A DNA stretch of 64,000 bases from Cannabis sativa (GCF_029168945.1 NC_083605.1:27231280-27295279); one strand, 5' to 3'. Shown: positions 52,317 through 64,000, counted from the first letter of the stretch. Notes: generated by a model from the letters alone, not told the origin. A program made the numbers and translations.

Positions 52317-54331
52317 ACAATCTAATTTAAGTATATTTTTTCTAGTATTAAACTAGAATTAATAATTAAGTCTCCTCTATACTTAATTATTTATTTCTTG
52401 AATTTAATACATTTAATTAAATTGAAAATTAATATTTAAGTTGCTTTTCATCATGATACTTAAATATTATTATTTTCATGTTATTTAATTAAAATTAAAA
52501 ATTATTTTAGGTTTGGAATCTTATTTCATAACTTAAATTTGAATAAATTTCAAAATATATTTTATTTTATTTTATTAATCTTTTTCCCACAATTTCGAAA
52601 TTGCATTTCTTAAATGCAGAATTTCATGAAAAATTTCATGAATTTCTAGCAATGGTAAAAACCATTAAGGTAAGTGGTTAAAGATCTTGCGAACTGATAG
52701 GGGTGGAGAAATAGTTAGTAAATATGCAGTTCAAAGATCATTAAGTTGATTTTTTAATTATATCCAAACTTACCTCCCCAGAAATTTCGTTTTGCATATT
52801 GATGATTAGTTACTAGTCTTTGCCTAAGTCCTTCTATGGTAATACAATTTCAGAATGATGTAATGGTTGTATACTTAATGTAAATCATTACTAGATTCAT
52901 GGATGACCTAATCGAAATCTTAAGAAAAGGTAGAACTGTTAACCATGGTTTGCATGTTTGTTAGCTATTCTAAGTGATTAGGGGTGGAACATCCCATAGT
53001 CAATAGATAAGAAAGTGTTTGTTTAAACAAATACTACTTTTCTAATAAAATGACTAAGTCTGAAAATAAAGTAGCAAATAAAGGAGATATTTTTTTCTTG
53101 ATTCCAAAAGTGTTCTATCATCTTATTCTTTACATGATGATCCCACTGCCTCTGTTGTCTTAACACAACCGAAGAGGTTAATACCATTTAGTTTTCTTAG
53201 ACATAATTCACGATACCTTGTCATAGTGGGAGAGTTTCAAGGAACTTCACTTCTTATGACTTGGAAGACATTAGTGATTAAAATCCATTGTGAGTTTAAA
53301 CAAGTAATGGATTGTCAAGATCAAAAACTAAGAAGAAAAGCCAAGAAACTATGGTTTGATCCATTCACATGGAATAACCTAAAGTTTTCTACTACAAGGA
53401 CATAAAAGGAAATTTTCGTTAATAAGTCTATTCAATGGACTTAACAAAACTTCCTGTTCCTAGTATTATAGGTTTGAGTTTATCTAAACCTATGGCTTGT
53501 GGTATACCTGGTAATTACTTACTCTAATGCAAGAAACTTACTTGAGTAAGATGCTGAAACATTTTCTTTCTAATGGCGATCTATAGAAGCTTCTCGACTT
53601 CAAGGCATAGATTTTATTTATCTAAGGAAGAGTCGCAACTATTCTAGAAAAGATAAATCAACAGGGAGAGGTCTCAGATATGCTTTAGTATGCCTTAGAC
53701 CAGACACCTGCTGTTGAATGGGAGTAATGAGTAGGTATCAGATTAATCCAGGAGAAGAACATTGGAAGACAATCAAGTAAATCTTAAGATTAAGAAGAGG
53801 AACTATATGTTAGTCTATAAGGGTGTGTTTAAAACTCTTAGACTACACCACATCAGATTTCGAGATTTGCCTTTGTGCTAGAAAGTCTGCTGATAAGATG
53901 GTGATTACTCTGGGGGTGGAGTAGTGATTTCAGAGAAGTGTAAAAAACTATCTGAAATCTCTAGGTCTACCAGAGAGAGACTGAATGTTAAAGTTGCAGG
54001 AAAGGTACCTATTCAGTCTAAGGAAAGTTCTATACATTTGTGGCACCGTTCCAACCTGTCTTAACTACTAGTGTTATTTCCTGATTAACCAAAAGTAGTT
54101 GCCAAAAGTATAGAATCCAGTATCCCATGAGAGTAGACATATAGAGAGGAATTTCACATTATCAAGGATTTTGTGATTAAGGAAGAGTAATGGTGGAGAA
54201 GAGGTTGTGTTTAATTCAACCTGTCAGATCCTATTACGACAAGTATACTACTACTACACTTGATTTGTATATCAAGGTGTTGAGATTATTTGAAATGCAC
54301 ATTTTATTTTATATTAGTGCAAGTGGGAGTG
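52317..54331. other. Right interior of element B
   Basis: Begins with leader-type sequence (like about 32330 in element A) and changes at about 52650 to post-gag type, without gag. It holds GGGGTGGA motifs (about 52700, 52980, 53912) and ends with AGTGCAAGTGGGAG, the polypurine tract. No open frame worth reporting. Confidence 0.7.
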
Positions 54332-54903
54332 TGTTGGGTTTTATGCCCTAAATAAAACTCATTTCAATATAATCAGATTTACTTATTAATAATGATCAGA
54401 AATAACATTTATTGTTGCATGGTTCACATGATTTATTTCATGATTATATGTACATAATGTATGAATTCTTTTTAAGTCTAGAACATATGAATTTGTTAAT
54501 GATTATAGTGTTGTCAACACAGTGCAATATAATCTTAATTATATGTTCGAAAGTTTATTCCCTGATTTGTTAGTTCACTGGATTTAGACTGACATGATAA
54601 CCATCGATAGGTATTCTTACACCTTGGATAAGTGTTATGTCCTTTCCAGGGCATTGGCAAAGTTTACCAGCATCGGATGTATGGAGTATACATCGGAAGG
54701 GGCCGATATTGAACTTTGATTAGATTTGTTAAAATTTACCATAATATCTATTCAATTCAATATCACATGTTGATCCTAGATCAAATGATCTTAATCCTGA
54801 TATGTTTAGGTTCGATCTCAAGAGTATTATACATGTTCTTTGATTTGTCAGAGAAGCCTACTTTTGTGTCAGGGTGATACGTACATTTTGGGAACATGAT
54901 AGT
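54332..54903 (+). repeat. 3' LTR of element B, first 572 bp
   Basis: Near-identical to the first part of 38633-40511, cut at GAACATGATAGT by the insertion of element D. The remainder should lie beyond the right edge. Confidence 0.88.
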
Positions 54904-56040
54904 TGTTGGGTTTTATGCCCTAAATAAAACTCATTTCAATATAATCAGATTTACTTATTAATATAGATCAGAAATAACATCTAATGTTGCATGGTTCACA
55001 TGATTTATTTCATGATTATATGTACATAATGTATAAATTCATCTGAAACCCTTTTCACATACTTGATCCTGTTTATTGTGCCGTCAACACATTGGAAAGT
55101 AAACATGACTATGTTAATAAAGTTTCCTAGATTTATCAGACATAGGGTTTTACTGATATGATAATCTACAACAGAGTTTACTTGCATTTGGAGAAGTGAT
55201 ATGTTCTTTCCAGAGCATTGGTTAAAGTAAAGCTCAGGTTGGATGCATGGAGTATGCATTGGAAGGGACCGATATTGAACTTTGACTTAGATTTATTAAA
55301 CTTACCGTAATATCTATTCAAGTCAATATCGCCTAGTTGATCCTAGATCAAATGTTCTTAATCCTGATATGATTAGGCTCAATCTTGAAAGGCTATTCGT
55401 GTTCTTTGATTTATTAGTTAAGCCTACTTTTAGGTCAGGGTGATACGTACATTTTGGGAACACGGTAGTGCAATTGAGTGGGAGCGCTAGCATAAACATG
55501 GAATCTATAACTTCTATCTGGCGAATAGTAAGCAAAGGATGATCTCCTTCGAGCTTGACCAAACGAACATAAATGGCGGAGTACTCATTTCACATAAGCT
55601 GAAATATCATTTATACGGGGTCAAGTGTTTTAAGGATAAAATACATTGTAGGGTGTAACGGTAATCTAATCCCTTTACAGTGTAGATCATTCATATAGAG
55701 GATCATTGATCACATTAGGATTATAACAATGGATAACTAATGATGCATCTATATGGTGGAACATATAGAGCATTCTATATACTGAGAGTGCAATTCTAAG
55801 TTCTATGCGTGGATTCAACGAAGAATTAATAAGTTAGTGAATTTTAGTGCTAAATTCTTGATCTAGTTATTGGAAGCTCGGTTATATAGACCCATGGTCC
55901 ACGCACTAGTTGAGATAATATTCACTACAAGAAAAGGGACCTTTTATCCCACTTTTTTAGTTAACAAAAATTAAAAATGGGATAAAAGATATATTGAGAC
56001 TTTTTATCCCACTTTTAGATTAAAAATTTTTTTAGACAAG

Positions 56041-56128
56041 GGCCCTGTTTGGTAGAACGTTTAAAAAAAATATATCAAAGGTAAAAAAATAAGTTCAAGA
56101 TTCGATTTTTATGGGTTAGCCAAACAGA
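56041..56128. repeat. Possible tiny MITE in the CACTA left end
   Basis: CTGTTTGG at 56045-56052 and its complement CCAAACAG at 56120-56127 bound an 88-bp AT-rich block with typical plant MITE-like ends. No clear target duplication, so this is tentative. Confidence 0.35.
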
Positions 56129-57740
56129 GATTAAAATTTTTAGGGAAACCTTTTATCCCGGTTTTTAACTAAATAACCGGGATAAAAAGTGTTTCCCTAA
56201 TAAAAACACTTTTATCTTGCGAACACATATATCTCTGCTATTATAACCTCGACTGAAACCCTCCCAAACCCAGAAACCCTCACCTAAACCCAGAAACCCT
56301 CGCCCAACAAACCCAAAAATAGTCTCGATCTCGCCCATACCAGAATCGCCCAAACCCAGTAGCTGATCAAATGGTTAAAGGTATACTTTTTTTCTTTGTT
56401 ATTTTACCCTATTTTGTATTATTATCCACCATTTTTTTCTGGGTTCAAGAAAATATAAAATCTGATTTTTTTTTTTGTGTTAATAATGTCTTCTAGTTTA
56501 GGGATTATTTATTATGTATCATTTTTTACCTTTCTAGCTCTTAAAGATTTGATTTTTATAATATTTGAATGAGTTATTGATAGAATTTTTTATGAAATGG
56601 TAAAAAAATTTGCTATGACAAAAATAAACATTTCTACTAGGGGCAAATAGGTCTTTTATATATCTTATAAATGTGTATCTAAACATAATTTGTTGTGTCA
56701 AAATAATTATTTACATGACAGTGGCATTGTATATGCTTTAAAAAAGTAATTACATGGCACTAAAGAGACTTAAGAGCAATTATCGTAACAATTAGTTAAT
56801 AATATACTAATATTGTTTATTAGGTTTGTAAAGATTGATGAGGTGTTAAAATTAATAAAGAAGATGATTGAAAATATTTATTGATATGCATTTTGAGAGA
56901 GAGAAAAAATAAATCTATTTTTAATTTTGTCTATTTATTAACTAATTTATTCTAATATTATTTTTAATGTTGAGGTTTTTAATTTACCATGCACACAAAT
57001 TTGGTAAATTTTAAGTAATATAAGAGCCTATATCTCCTAAGACAAATTAGTATGTAATTTCATGTACATTTTTATTTTTTATTTTATTTTTCCTTTCTAA
57101 GACAATGTGTATCCTTTTAATTAACTTTATCATTCAATTCATTTTTTTTTTATTATTATTATGATTGCTAATTAACAAATTTTATATTCCAACAATCTAA
57201 TAACACTTCAAACAAAATAATAAATTATATATTTATTAGTTAATTGTTACTATTCTCACTTAATTTTAATTTGAACTTTTTTTAATTGTATTTAATATTG
57301 TAGGTTGTGGATTGTTATTAGAAAATGAATCAAAATATCGGTGATCATTGATTGCTAGTTAAAGGTACATTATTGACCAACAAATTTTTACTAATTATAA
57401 AGCTATTAGAGGAGTTTGAATATGTTAGATATTCATCCGTAGTGAAGTAGGTTCTGCGATATAAATGTACTGTGGTCGGATGGGTGGCAATTATTATATT
57501 GTTAAATACTTTTTTAATTATTTTTTCTTGTTATCCCATTTACTTGTGTGCATTGTTAGAGAGTTATTAAATTAGGAAATATTGTAAAAATAGGGGAAAC
57601 TCTGGCCAATTTTTTTTTTGGATTCTTAAATAACATGTTTTTTAATATTTAATTACTAAGCATGCTTAGAATTTTTCTTGCAACTCTTAAGTTTTTTTTT
57701 TTCAATCTTGTTTATTATGAATTTTATTTTTATTTCTAAA

Positions 57741-57875
57741 ATGGATAAGTCATAGATGGAAGAGAAGAGAAAAATCCCACAATTCCTAGAAGGATTTAAA
57801 AACTTTTTACAGTTTGCCCTAAAGAATTGTAGCGATCCTGAAAAAATTCGGTGTCCTTGTATCTCTTGCAGATGA
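57741..57875 (+). pseudogene. Remnant of CACTA transposase-associated domain
   Basis: The translation from 57741 begins MDKS, then a stop, then MEEKRKIPQFLEGFKNFLQF and ends with IRCPCISCR before TGA at 57873. The layout (MDKSWM start, Phe-rich helix, CPC-x-x-C) is that of the transposase-associated domain found at the N-terminus of plant CACTA (En/Spm, TNP2-type) proteins. The Trp of MDKSWM is a TAG here. Nothing of the DDE part is recognisable downstream, so the gene is dead. Confidence 0.7.
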
Positions 57876-58739
57876 CAAATTAACTTTGACTAATATATCA
57901 TATATATTATGTTAGTGGAGATTGAATATCTTAAATTTTCATCCGTAGTGAAGTAGATACTGGGTTTTATTGACTGTGTGGAGATATAAGGAAAAACTCT
58001 ACCCATTTGTTGTATTGCTATGTACTTAAAAAAATTTCGGGAATGTTATGGAAATAGAGGAAACTCTGCCCATTTTTTTAGGACTCTATTTCATTTTTTT
58101 AAAACAAATGCATTTGGAAAAATTTAAATCAAAGACAAAAAGAGTTATACAAGTTTTATGATGTCGAGCTTCTTAGTTATAATAATGAGCAAGACAAGGT
58201 GATAGCCATCAATCAATTATCAATGTGGTTAAACACTATGACTCAAGTAGGATAATATTTTTTTATACCATGGAACATAGGGTAAGAATCACACCTCTAT
58301 TACACTTTCGCTATAATATTTATTTTATATTGATATAATATTGTTACTTTTTTCAGCAAGCATTGGATGTTGATTATAGCAATGACATCGGGAAGAGTTG
58401 TATGATCTTACCGCTTCGTCAACAGTGGTTAAGTCAATTGCTTCCCTTGACATATAAAAATTAATTAGTAGCATTTTATTGTATTTATTTAGACACTATG
58501 TGTAGTATTTTAGAGATTTATCCATAATATGTAAAGTTTTATTTAGAATTGAACTTACCAATTATTATTGTTGTTATTAAAAATGATATTAATTATTTAT
58601 TTTTAATTAAGTTTTTTTTATACATACTCTATATAATTATAAAAATAAAAATTATATTTATTAGTGATTAAAATAAATGAATGAAATGAAATATAATAAA
58701 ATTAAAATAAAAAAACCTATACATTTATAAAAATGGGAT

Positions 58740-59075
58740 CAAAATTAAGGTGACTTTTTATTTAAAAAAAATAGGATAAAAGGTACCATTTTATCCCAAT
58801 TTTTTTCATAAAAAGTGGGATAAAAGGTACCCTTTTATCCCAGTTTTTTCATCAAAAGTGGGATAAAAAGTACCATTTTATCCCACTTTTCTCTAAAAAT
58901 TGGGATAAAAGGGTACTTTTTATCCCAGTTTTCATGAAAAAACCGGGATAAAAAGTACCCCTTTTATCACGGTTTTTTAAATACTTTTTATCCCACTGGC
59001 ATACATCCCGGTTTTCATTTTAGCGAAAACTGGGATAAAAAGCCTTAAAAACCGGGATAAAAGGCCGTTTCTTGT
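58740..59075. repeat. Subterminal TTTTATCCC/GGGATAAAA array of the CACTA element
   Basis: About ten copies of the nonamer in alternating orientation, spaced about 20-40 bp, forming successive imperfect hairpins of the type TTTTATCCCACTTTT-loop-AAAGTGGGATAAAA. Confidence 0.85.
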
Positions 59076-59962
59076 AGTAGTGATTGCTTGTAAGACTCAT
59101 GTAATTGGTTTTGATTAATCAATTATAATTCTCAAATTAGACTATGTCTATTTGTGAATTTTTTCACTAAGTAAGGGCAAAATTGTAAAGAAAGAGTTTT
59201 AGGGGCATATTTGTTAATTATGATACTTTGTATGGTTCAATTAATAAATATGATAAATGACAATATTATTTAATAATTATTTATAGTTATTAAATAGTTA
59301 GAATTGGCATTTGAATGGTTGCATTTGAAAATTGGCGTTTTTGAGAAAATTAGATGCAGAAAAGATAAAACTGCAAAATTGCAAAAAGTGAGGCCCAAAT
59401 CCACTAAGCATGGCCAGCCACTTTTGTAGGCAATTTAAACTGATATTTTCATTATTTTAATGCCAAATAATTCAAACCTAACCCTAGTGGAATGCTATAA
59501 ATAGATAGTGAAGGCTTCAGGAAAATTACACTTTTCTTCTGACACTTCTGATTCAGAAAAAATTGAGCCTTCTCTCTCCCTATCTTTGGCCGAACCCACT
59601 CTCTCTCTCTTCCTCATTGAGATTTCGAAATTCTTAGTGTAAGAGTAGTGCCCACACACAGAAAGTGATACCTCAATCATAGTGAGGAAGATCGTGAAGA
59701 AAGACTTTCAGCAAAAAGGAGGTTTCAGCATCAAAGATTCAGAGAAAGAGATCCAGGTTCAGATATTGATAATGCTCTGCTACAGAAAGGAATCAAGGGC
59801 TAGATATCTGAACGGAAGCAGTCATATTATTCCGCTGCACCCAATGTAAGGTTTCTTTAACTTTATTTGTGTTTATTTCATCGTTTTAGAAAGTTCATAT
59901 TTAGGGTGTTAATAAACATACTTGTGAGTAGATCTAAGATCATGGTAAAATAATTTCCAACA

Positions 59963-60721
59963 ACTGGCCTCAGAGGCATGGTAATTGATTTACTTTCAAG
60001 AAATTTGGACTTTAAAACGATTGTTTGTTTGTTTTTAGATGGTATCATGTTGTATTGAGTGTTATTTGATGATTGATTGATGTTTGTGAATTTTCGTAAA
60101 AAATAATTACGATTCTGTTTCTGGAATTATTTTTATTGGATAGTATGGAAAAAATTAAGCAAGTTACTTTTTTACAGCACTCAATTTCGATTTAATTTGA
60201 ATTAGTTATGATTTTTTGAAGATTCGAAAACAATTGGAGCTGTGCTGAAATTTTCCTGCGATCGCGAAAACTGTCCGAACAGCTCACAATTTTTTTCGTT
60301 TTTCTTCGTTTTTTCATGTTTTTTCATGGAATTAACTTCCGATTTTTTGTGTAGTTCTGTATTTATACTATTACTATTCCTAATTCAATTCTAATTATCA
60401 TTTTGAATTAATTTAATATTTTTTAAATTTAATTCAAGATATTAGTGTAATTTGAATTTGAAAATAGTTAGTATCTATCTTTTTGCTTAATAATCTATCT
60501 TATTTTAAAATTTGATTATATCTTATCTTATTTTTAAATTTAAGGTCTGATTTAAAATATTTTAAATTAATTTTTTTTTAATAAATTGACCTTATTTAAA
60601 TTTAAAATAAGATAACTATAATCATGTAATTTTAAATAGATGTAAGATATTTTGCTAATTTTTAAATTTTGTTATTTTATTTATTTAAATTTCATTTAAA
60701 ATCTGAAAAAGATATTTATTT
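59963..60721. other. Start of the leader of element D
   Basis: AT-rich, homologous to 30038-30850 of element A, and includes the short GC-rich spot (about 60237-60290) with GCGATCGC. Interrupted at 60721 by an insert. Confidence 0.75.
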
Positions 60722-61989
60722 GGATTTTTTACACTTGGTGTCCTTTTTTGTCCTTTTTTTACTTTTTTGTCAATGCTGGGTTATTTAAACTTTTATACAA
60801 GTTTTATTTTTCAATTTTACATTTTCAAAAGTTTCATAATTACAAATATACCTATCCCTATGCTTATGTCATGGTTTTCTCTCTTCTTACACTCCACCAC
60901 TTCCATAACTCCTCCTTTTTTTTTTTTTCTTTTTTTTTTATTTTCTGTTTCTCTTTCCTTGGTTCTTCATTGGAAAATTTACAACTCATGACTAAAGTGT
61001 AAAGTATTTTACATTTTTATTTGTGTTCGGTATTTTTTTCTTTTGTACAGTTCATTATTTACATCATTACTTTTTAACTTTTCATTAATTACATTTTTAC
61101 GATTTGGACTTACATCAAAATTTTTGTCTATCTCTCTCTCCCCACTTTTTGTTTTTTTGTTTATTTTCTATGTACATTCTTTCTCTCAATATAATTACTC
61201 TCTACAAGCACGTCATATCAACTTTTTCTTCTCCTTTTTTATTTTTTTTTTTAAAAATCACTTTATATAGTTAATATATACCAATTTCACATACATTGTT
61301 TACAACCTATAGTTGTAACTAGTTCTAGTTCATCTTCCCCTTTTTTTATATTTTTTTTTTCAAAAAGGCTAAAAAAAAATTCCAAAATTGTTCTTGTTAT
61401 GGGTAAAAAATTTCTTTTAACCTTCAAAGCTAACTGTAATTGAAGAAGGAAGCCTTCTTATTTCTGAAAATATTTTTTTTGGTGAGAAGGTTGAATCTCA
61501 AATGGCTAAGCACCATAAAAATCATATAGAAGTGGAGGTCCTATCCTATTTTAGTATTCTATAGTTGATTTTTTTTATATTATTATTTTTATCTATAGTT
61601 TTAAAAATATAAATTTATATGCTAAAAATGATTTGGGTCCAACTAATTGTATTTGAAATATTACATAAAATTTATTTGCATCCACACGCATTAAAAAATT
61701 TATTAAGCTAATTCAATAGTACTCACCTTTCAGCTCCCACCCCCACTTGAAAAAAAAAATAGAAAAATTACTTGTCACTTAATCTAAGACACAAAGAATC
61801 TCCATTATAGTTATTTTAAATTATTTTTTTTTCTAAATTATTTGCGTGTTATTTTAGTTTTTTTTTGAGTTGACACAACGTGTTGATGCTTAATTATTTA
61901 AATTCCATATTAAATTCAGGTTATTATTCATTATTTGTACATAGAGATTTAGTTGTTCAACAAAGATCAAATTGAGTATGTGTTTATTT

Positions 61990-62640
61990 GTCATGGTATA
62001 AGTGATTTGTAGTTATTTTTTTTTATTGAGATAAATTTTATGTTGTTCTTACGTTTCTTTTAGGTTGTCAACAAAATATATTGATATTTAGCTAATTTAC
62101 ATATTAAAACAGTGTTGTTGTCTAGTTGTTTTTTAATTATACTTGAGTAGTCCAAAAAAGATAAACAAAATGAGTATATATTTAGTTTTTTAGATATATT
62201 TTTGAGTAGTTATTTAGTTGTTTTGTAGGTTATTTTCAGTTGTTGTGCAATTATTTTGATGTATATTTTAATGTATTTTTTTATATTTTTTTGTTGTATC
62301 ATGGTGTTGTATAAGTAATTTGTCGTTGTTTTTGATTTATTGAAATTGATATTTAGTTAATTTACATATTAAAGTAGTGTTGTTGTCTAGTTGTTTCTCA
62401 ATTGTAATTGAGTTGTCTAAAAGAGAAAATAAATATGAGTATATATTTAGTTTTTCAGACATATTTTGAGAGGTTGTCCAGTTGTTTTGTAGTTAGTTTT
62501 AAGTTATTTTGCTGTATATTTTAGTTTATTTTTGATATTTTTTTAGTTGTGTTTGTATAAGTGATTTGTAATTATTTTTGTTTTATTAAAATTAATTTTA
62601 TGTTGTTCTTACGTTTCTTTTAGGTTGTCAAACAATATTA
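61990..62640. repeat. Tandem repeats, about 250-310 bp unit
   Basis: ATAAGTGATTTGTAGTTATT and near-copies recur at about 62000, 62311 and 62557, each followed by a TTATTGA-type block. Copies one and three carry TTATGTTGTTCTTACG, which copy two lacks. ATTTACATATTAAA and GTTGTTGTCTAGTTGTTT also recur. Confidence 0.75.
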
Positions 62641-63013
62641 AAAGTAATATCAAATTATATTTTTGTTTGACCAATAAAATATTATTTTATATTGACCAAC
62701 TAAAAGAAATAAATGTATATATATATGTTTTTTTTATTTTATTTTTTAAGTTAACGTAAGCGTTGATGCTCAATTAATTTTTATATTAAAATATAATTGT
62801 TATCGTGTTGTTTATTCGTTGTTATTAAGTTATTTCAGTATTGTATTTTTTGAAGTTTTTGTCTTATAAATTTATTTTTGTTTGCATAATATGATAAACT
62901 TAAATTGATTTATATGTTATGGTTAAGTTGTTTTCTAGTTGTTTTTGTGATGTTATTTAGTTGTTTTGCGCTGAGAAAAGAAGCCCTACAGTTGAAATTC
63001 ACTTTATCCGAAT

Positions 63014-63027
63014 TTGCCACGTGGCAA
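63014..63027. promoter_or_regulatory. Palindromic G-box (CACGTG) in the GC-rich part of the insert
   Basis: TTGCCACGTGGCAA is a perfect 14-bp palindrome containing the CACGTG core bound by plant bZIP/bHLH factors. A hairpin TGACGCT/AGCGTCA follows at about 63041-63066. Regulatory activity is inferred only from the motif. Confidence 0.4.
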
Positions 63028-63302
63028 CCACTGCTGCGTTCTGACGCTACAGTTTGTGAGCGTCAGGCAACTCTGAAGGCTTTGTCCCTCACTCGCGTGT
63101 GAGTCTCACTCGCGCCACATAGCCACATGTGTGTCACACTTCTCCTTGCGCATTTGGGGGAGTTTCTCTACCGTATTTTTGTAAATAACAAACTTTAAAA
63201 ATAGTATATTTGAAATTAATAAATAATATAAATGTTTATTTTTACTTTTAGTAGTATAAATGTTTATTTAAAGTAATATTAACCTAAAATAGAAAAAATC
63301 CC

Positions 63303-64000
63303 TTTATTTATCTTTTTTTAATTTTTTATTTAATTTTTATTTATAAAATAACATTTAATTTTTAAAAGTAGTTAACAAATTTTGAAATGATATTTAGGTT
63401 GGTTGAAACCTATTTTTTTTTTAAAATTGTAGGTTTAATTTTAAATTTAATTTTTCGAAATTTCTTTTAATTTATTTTAAATTTTCGAAAATAAATATTT
63501 TATTTATTTAATTAATTATTTCGAAATTAATTATTTAATTTAAAATTAAATAAATCCTACATCCAACTATACAGCTAACCTTGTTGCAAGAGTATGTGTT
63601 TTAGCTTGTGTGTAAGTTTTCAAAACCTATTATTACTTGATTGCAAATAGCCATGGTTACTTTTTGCCAGATCTAATGATCTGATGGCTCCCTTGATCAA
63701 GATAATAATTTGTAAAAGGTATATTTACAATCTTCTTCCATCTGTGTATGACCTAGCAACATGATAGGACCCATCCAAAGTGTGCCTGTGTGAGCCTATG
63801 TGTTTAATTTCATTATAGATGCATATAGGTTATTGTTGCAAAATAAATTATCATAGTTCTTGATAGATTTTATTTAGGCCTATTTAGTTTTTGGGTCGAT
63901 TCAATTAATAACAGTTGTTCATTTTAAGGTTAAATTCCTCTCTTTTGGGCCTTGTGTGAGAGTTGGGAGCCATAGTAGTGGGTACGACATACTGAACCCA
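63303..64000. other. Leader of element D, continued to window end
   Basis: Resumes the leader after the insert and matches 30880-31590 of element A, including CTAACCTTGTTGCA and the conserved GGGCCTTGTGTGAGAGTTGG block. No coding sequence is reached. Confidence 0.75.

Larger units (their letters stand above)
38633..54903 (+). mobile_element. Element B: LTR retrotransposon split by element C and cut by element D
   Basis: The 5' LTR (38633-40511) and the truncated 3' LTR (54332-54903) share their subfamily sequence. The interior is in two pieces, 40512-42162 and 52317-54331, separated by element C. Aligned with element A, B lacks the gag region: the right piece passes from leader-like sequence straight into post-gag sequence with the GGGGTGGA motif (about 52700). 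B therefore encodes nothing visible. Confidence 0.82.
55923..59082. mobile_element. CACTA transposon in the LTR of element D
   Basis: Starts CACTACAAGAAA and ends TTTCTTGTAGTAGTG; a 3-bp target duplication ATT flanks it (55920-55922 and 59083-59085), and removing it restores the LTR. The right end carries an extra TAG triplet. Both ends hold many copies of TTTTATCCC/GGGATAAAA in both orientations, the transposase-binding type of subterminal repeats. The interior has a degraded transposase-associated exon (57741-57875) and no intact transposase, so it is a defective copy of 3160 bp. Confidence 0.92.
60722..63302. mobile_element. Unclassified 2.58-kb insertion with terminal GGATTTTTT inverted repeats
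   Basis: Comparison with the leaders of elements A and C shows foreign sequence between the direct repeats TTTATTT (60715-60721 and 63303-63309). It begins GGATTTTTTACACTTGG and ends AAAAAATCCC, so a 9-bp inverted repeat marks the ends. The interior is T-rich on this strand, with long poly-T runs, tandem repeats (about 61990-62640) and a GC-rich right part (62965-63160). Similar ends occur in some plant Mutator-like elements, but the flanking repeat is 7 bp. No transposase found. Confidence 0.6.
54904..64000 (+). mobile_element. Element D: LTR retrotransposon inserted in the 3' LTR of B (continues past the window)
   Basis: 5' LTR 54904-59962 (interrupted by a CACTA element; net length about 1896 bp), TATA box at 59496-59503, then a primer-binding-like site (ACTGGCCTCAGAGG) and a leader homologous to those of A and C up to 64000. 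A 2581-bp foreign insert lies at 60722-63302. Any gag would be beyond the window. Confidence 0.88.

Noticed and set aside
60748..61270. Phe/Ser-rich open frames
   Set aside because: Products of T-rich low-complexity sequence in the 2.58-kb insert.
61990..62640. CRISPR-like array or centromeric satellite
   Set aside because: Only two to three imperfect long units in a plant transposon insert; neither repeat length nor spacing fits.
28125..64000. Endogenous pararetrovirus
   Set aside because: No movement protein, coat-protein or virus-type RT is seen; LTRs, target duplications and the Copia-type gag identify LTR retrotransposons.

Overview
The window is nuclear DNA of a flowering plant, most likely a eudicot. 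The evidence is one multi-exon nuclear gene with GT-AG introns set in AT-rich DNA that is otherwise mostly transposable elements of plant families. I cannot name the species; the LTR family on the right side may belong to a Rosales lineage, but that is only an impression.

Left part (1-7.7 kb): the end of an unrelated LTR (1-816), a terminal-motif-perfect small Helitron (1894-2901), one end of a CACTA transposon (to 3659) sitting in a damaged solo LTR (3660-5364), and a short terminal-inverted-repeat element (6180-6860). The only ordinary host gene is next: a complete 11-exon glutamine:fructose-6-phosphate amidotransferase gene on the minus strand (12460 to 7770; 691 aa), the entry enzyme of UDP-GlcNAc synthesis. 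A hAT element with a perfect 8-bp target duplication (12746-13782), itself carrying a Mutator-type MITE (13161-13388), lies only about 285 bp upstream of its start codon.

Middle (15.1-26.9 kb): a complete Ty3/gypsy element of the Tat type, bounded by a TTTAT target duplication. Its sense gag-pol is dead (several nonsense codons and frameshifts). In contrast, a gene on the opposite strand between pol and the 3' LTR is fully open: three coding exons with canonical splice sites joined in frame (907 aa), a 5' UTR intron and a TATA box. This is the most interesting object in the window.

Right part (28.1-64 kb): at least four copies of one LTR family (LTRs about 1.9 kb, TGTTGGG...CCAACA). Element A (28125-38304) is complete with an ATAAC duplication. 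Element B (38633 onward) was invaded by element C in its leader and by element D in its 3' LTR; D in turn holds a CACTA element (55923-59082) and a 2.6-kb unclassified insert (60722-63302). A and C encode only a Copia-type gag, each broken by nonsense mutations, and retain at most the first residues of a protease; no RT or integrase is seen. They are gag-only, non-autonomous elements that would need enzymes from elsewhere. No tRNA, rRNA or CRISPR array was seen.
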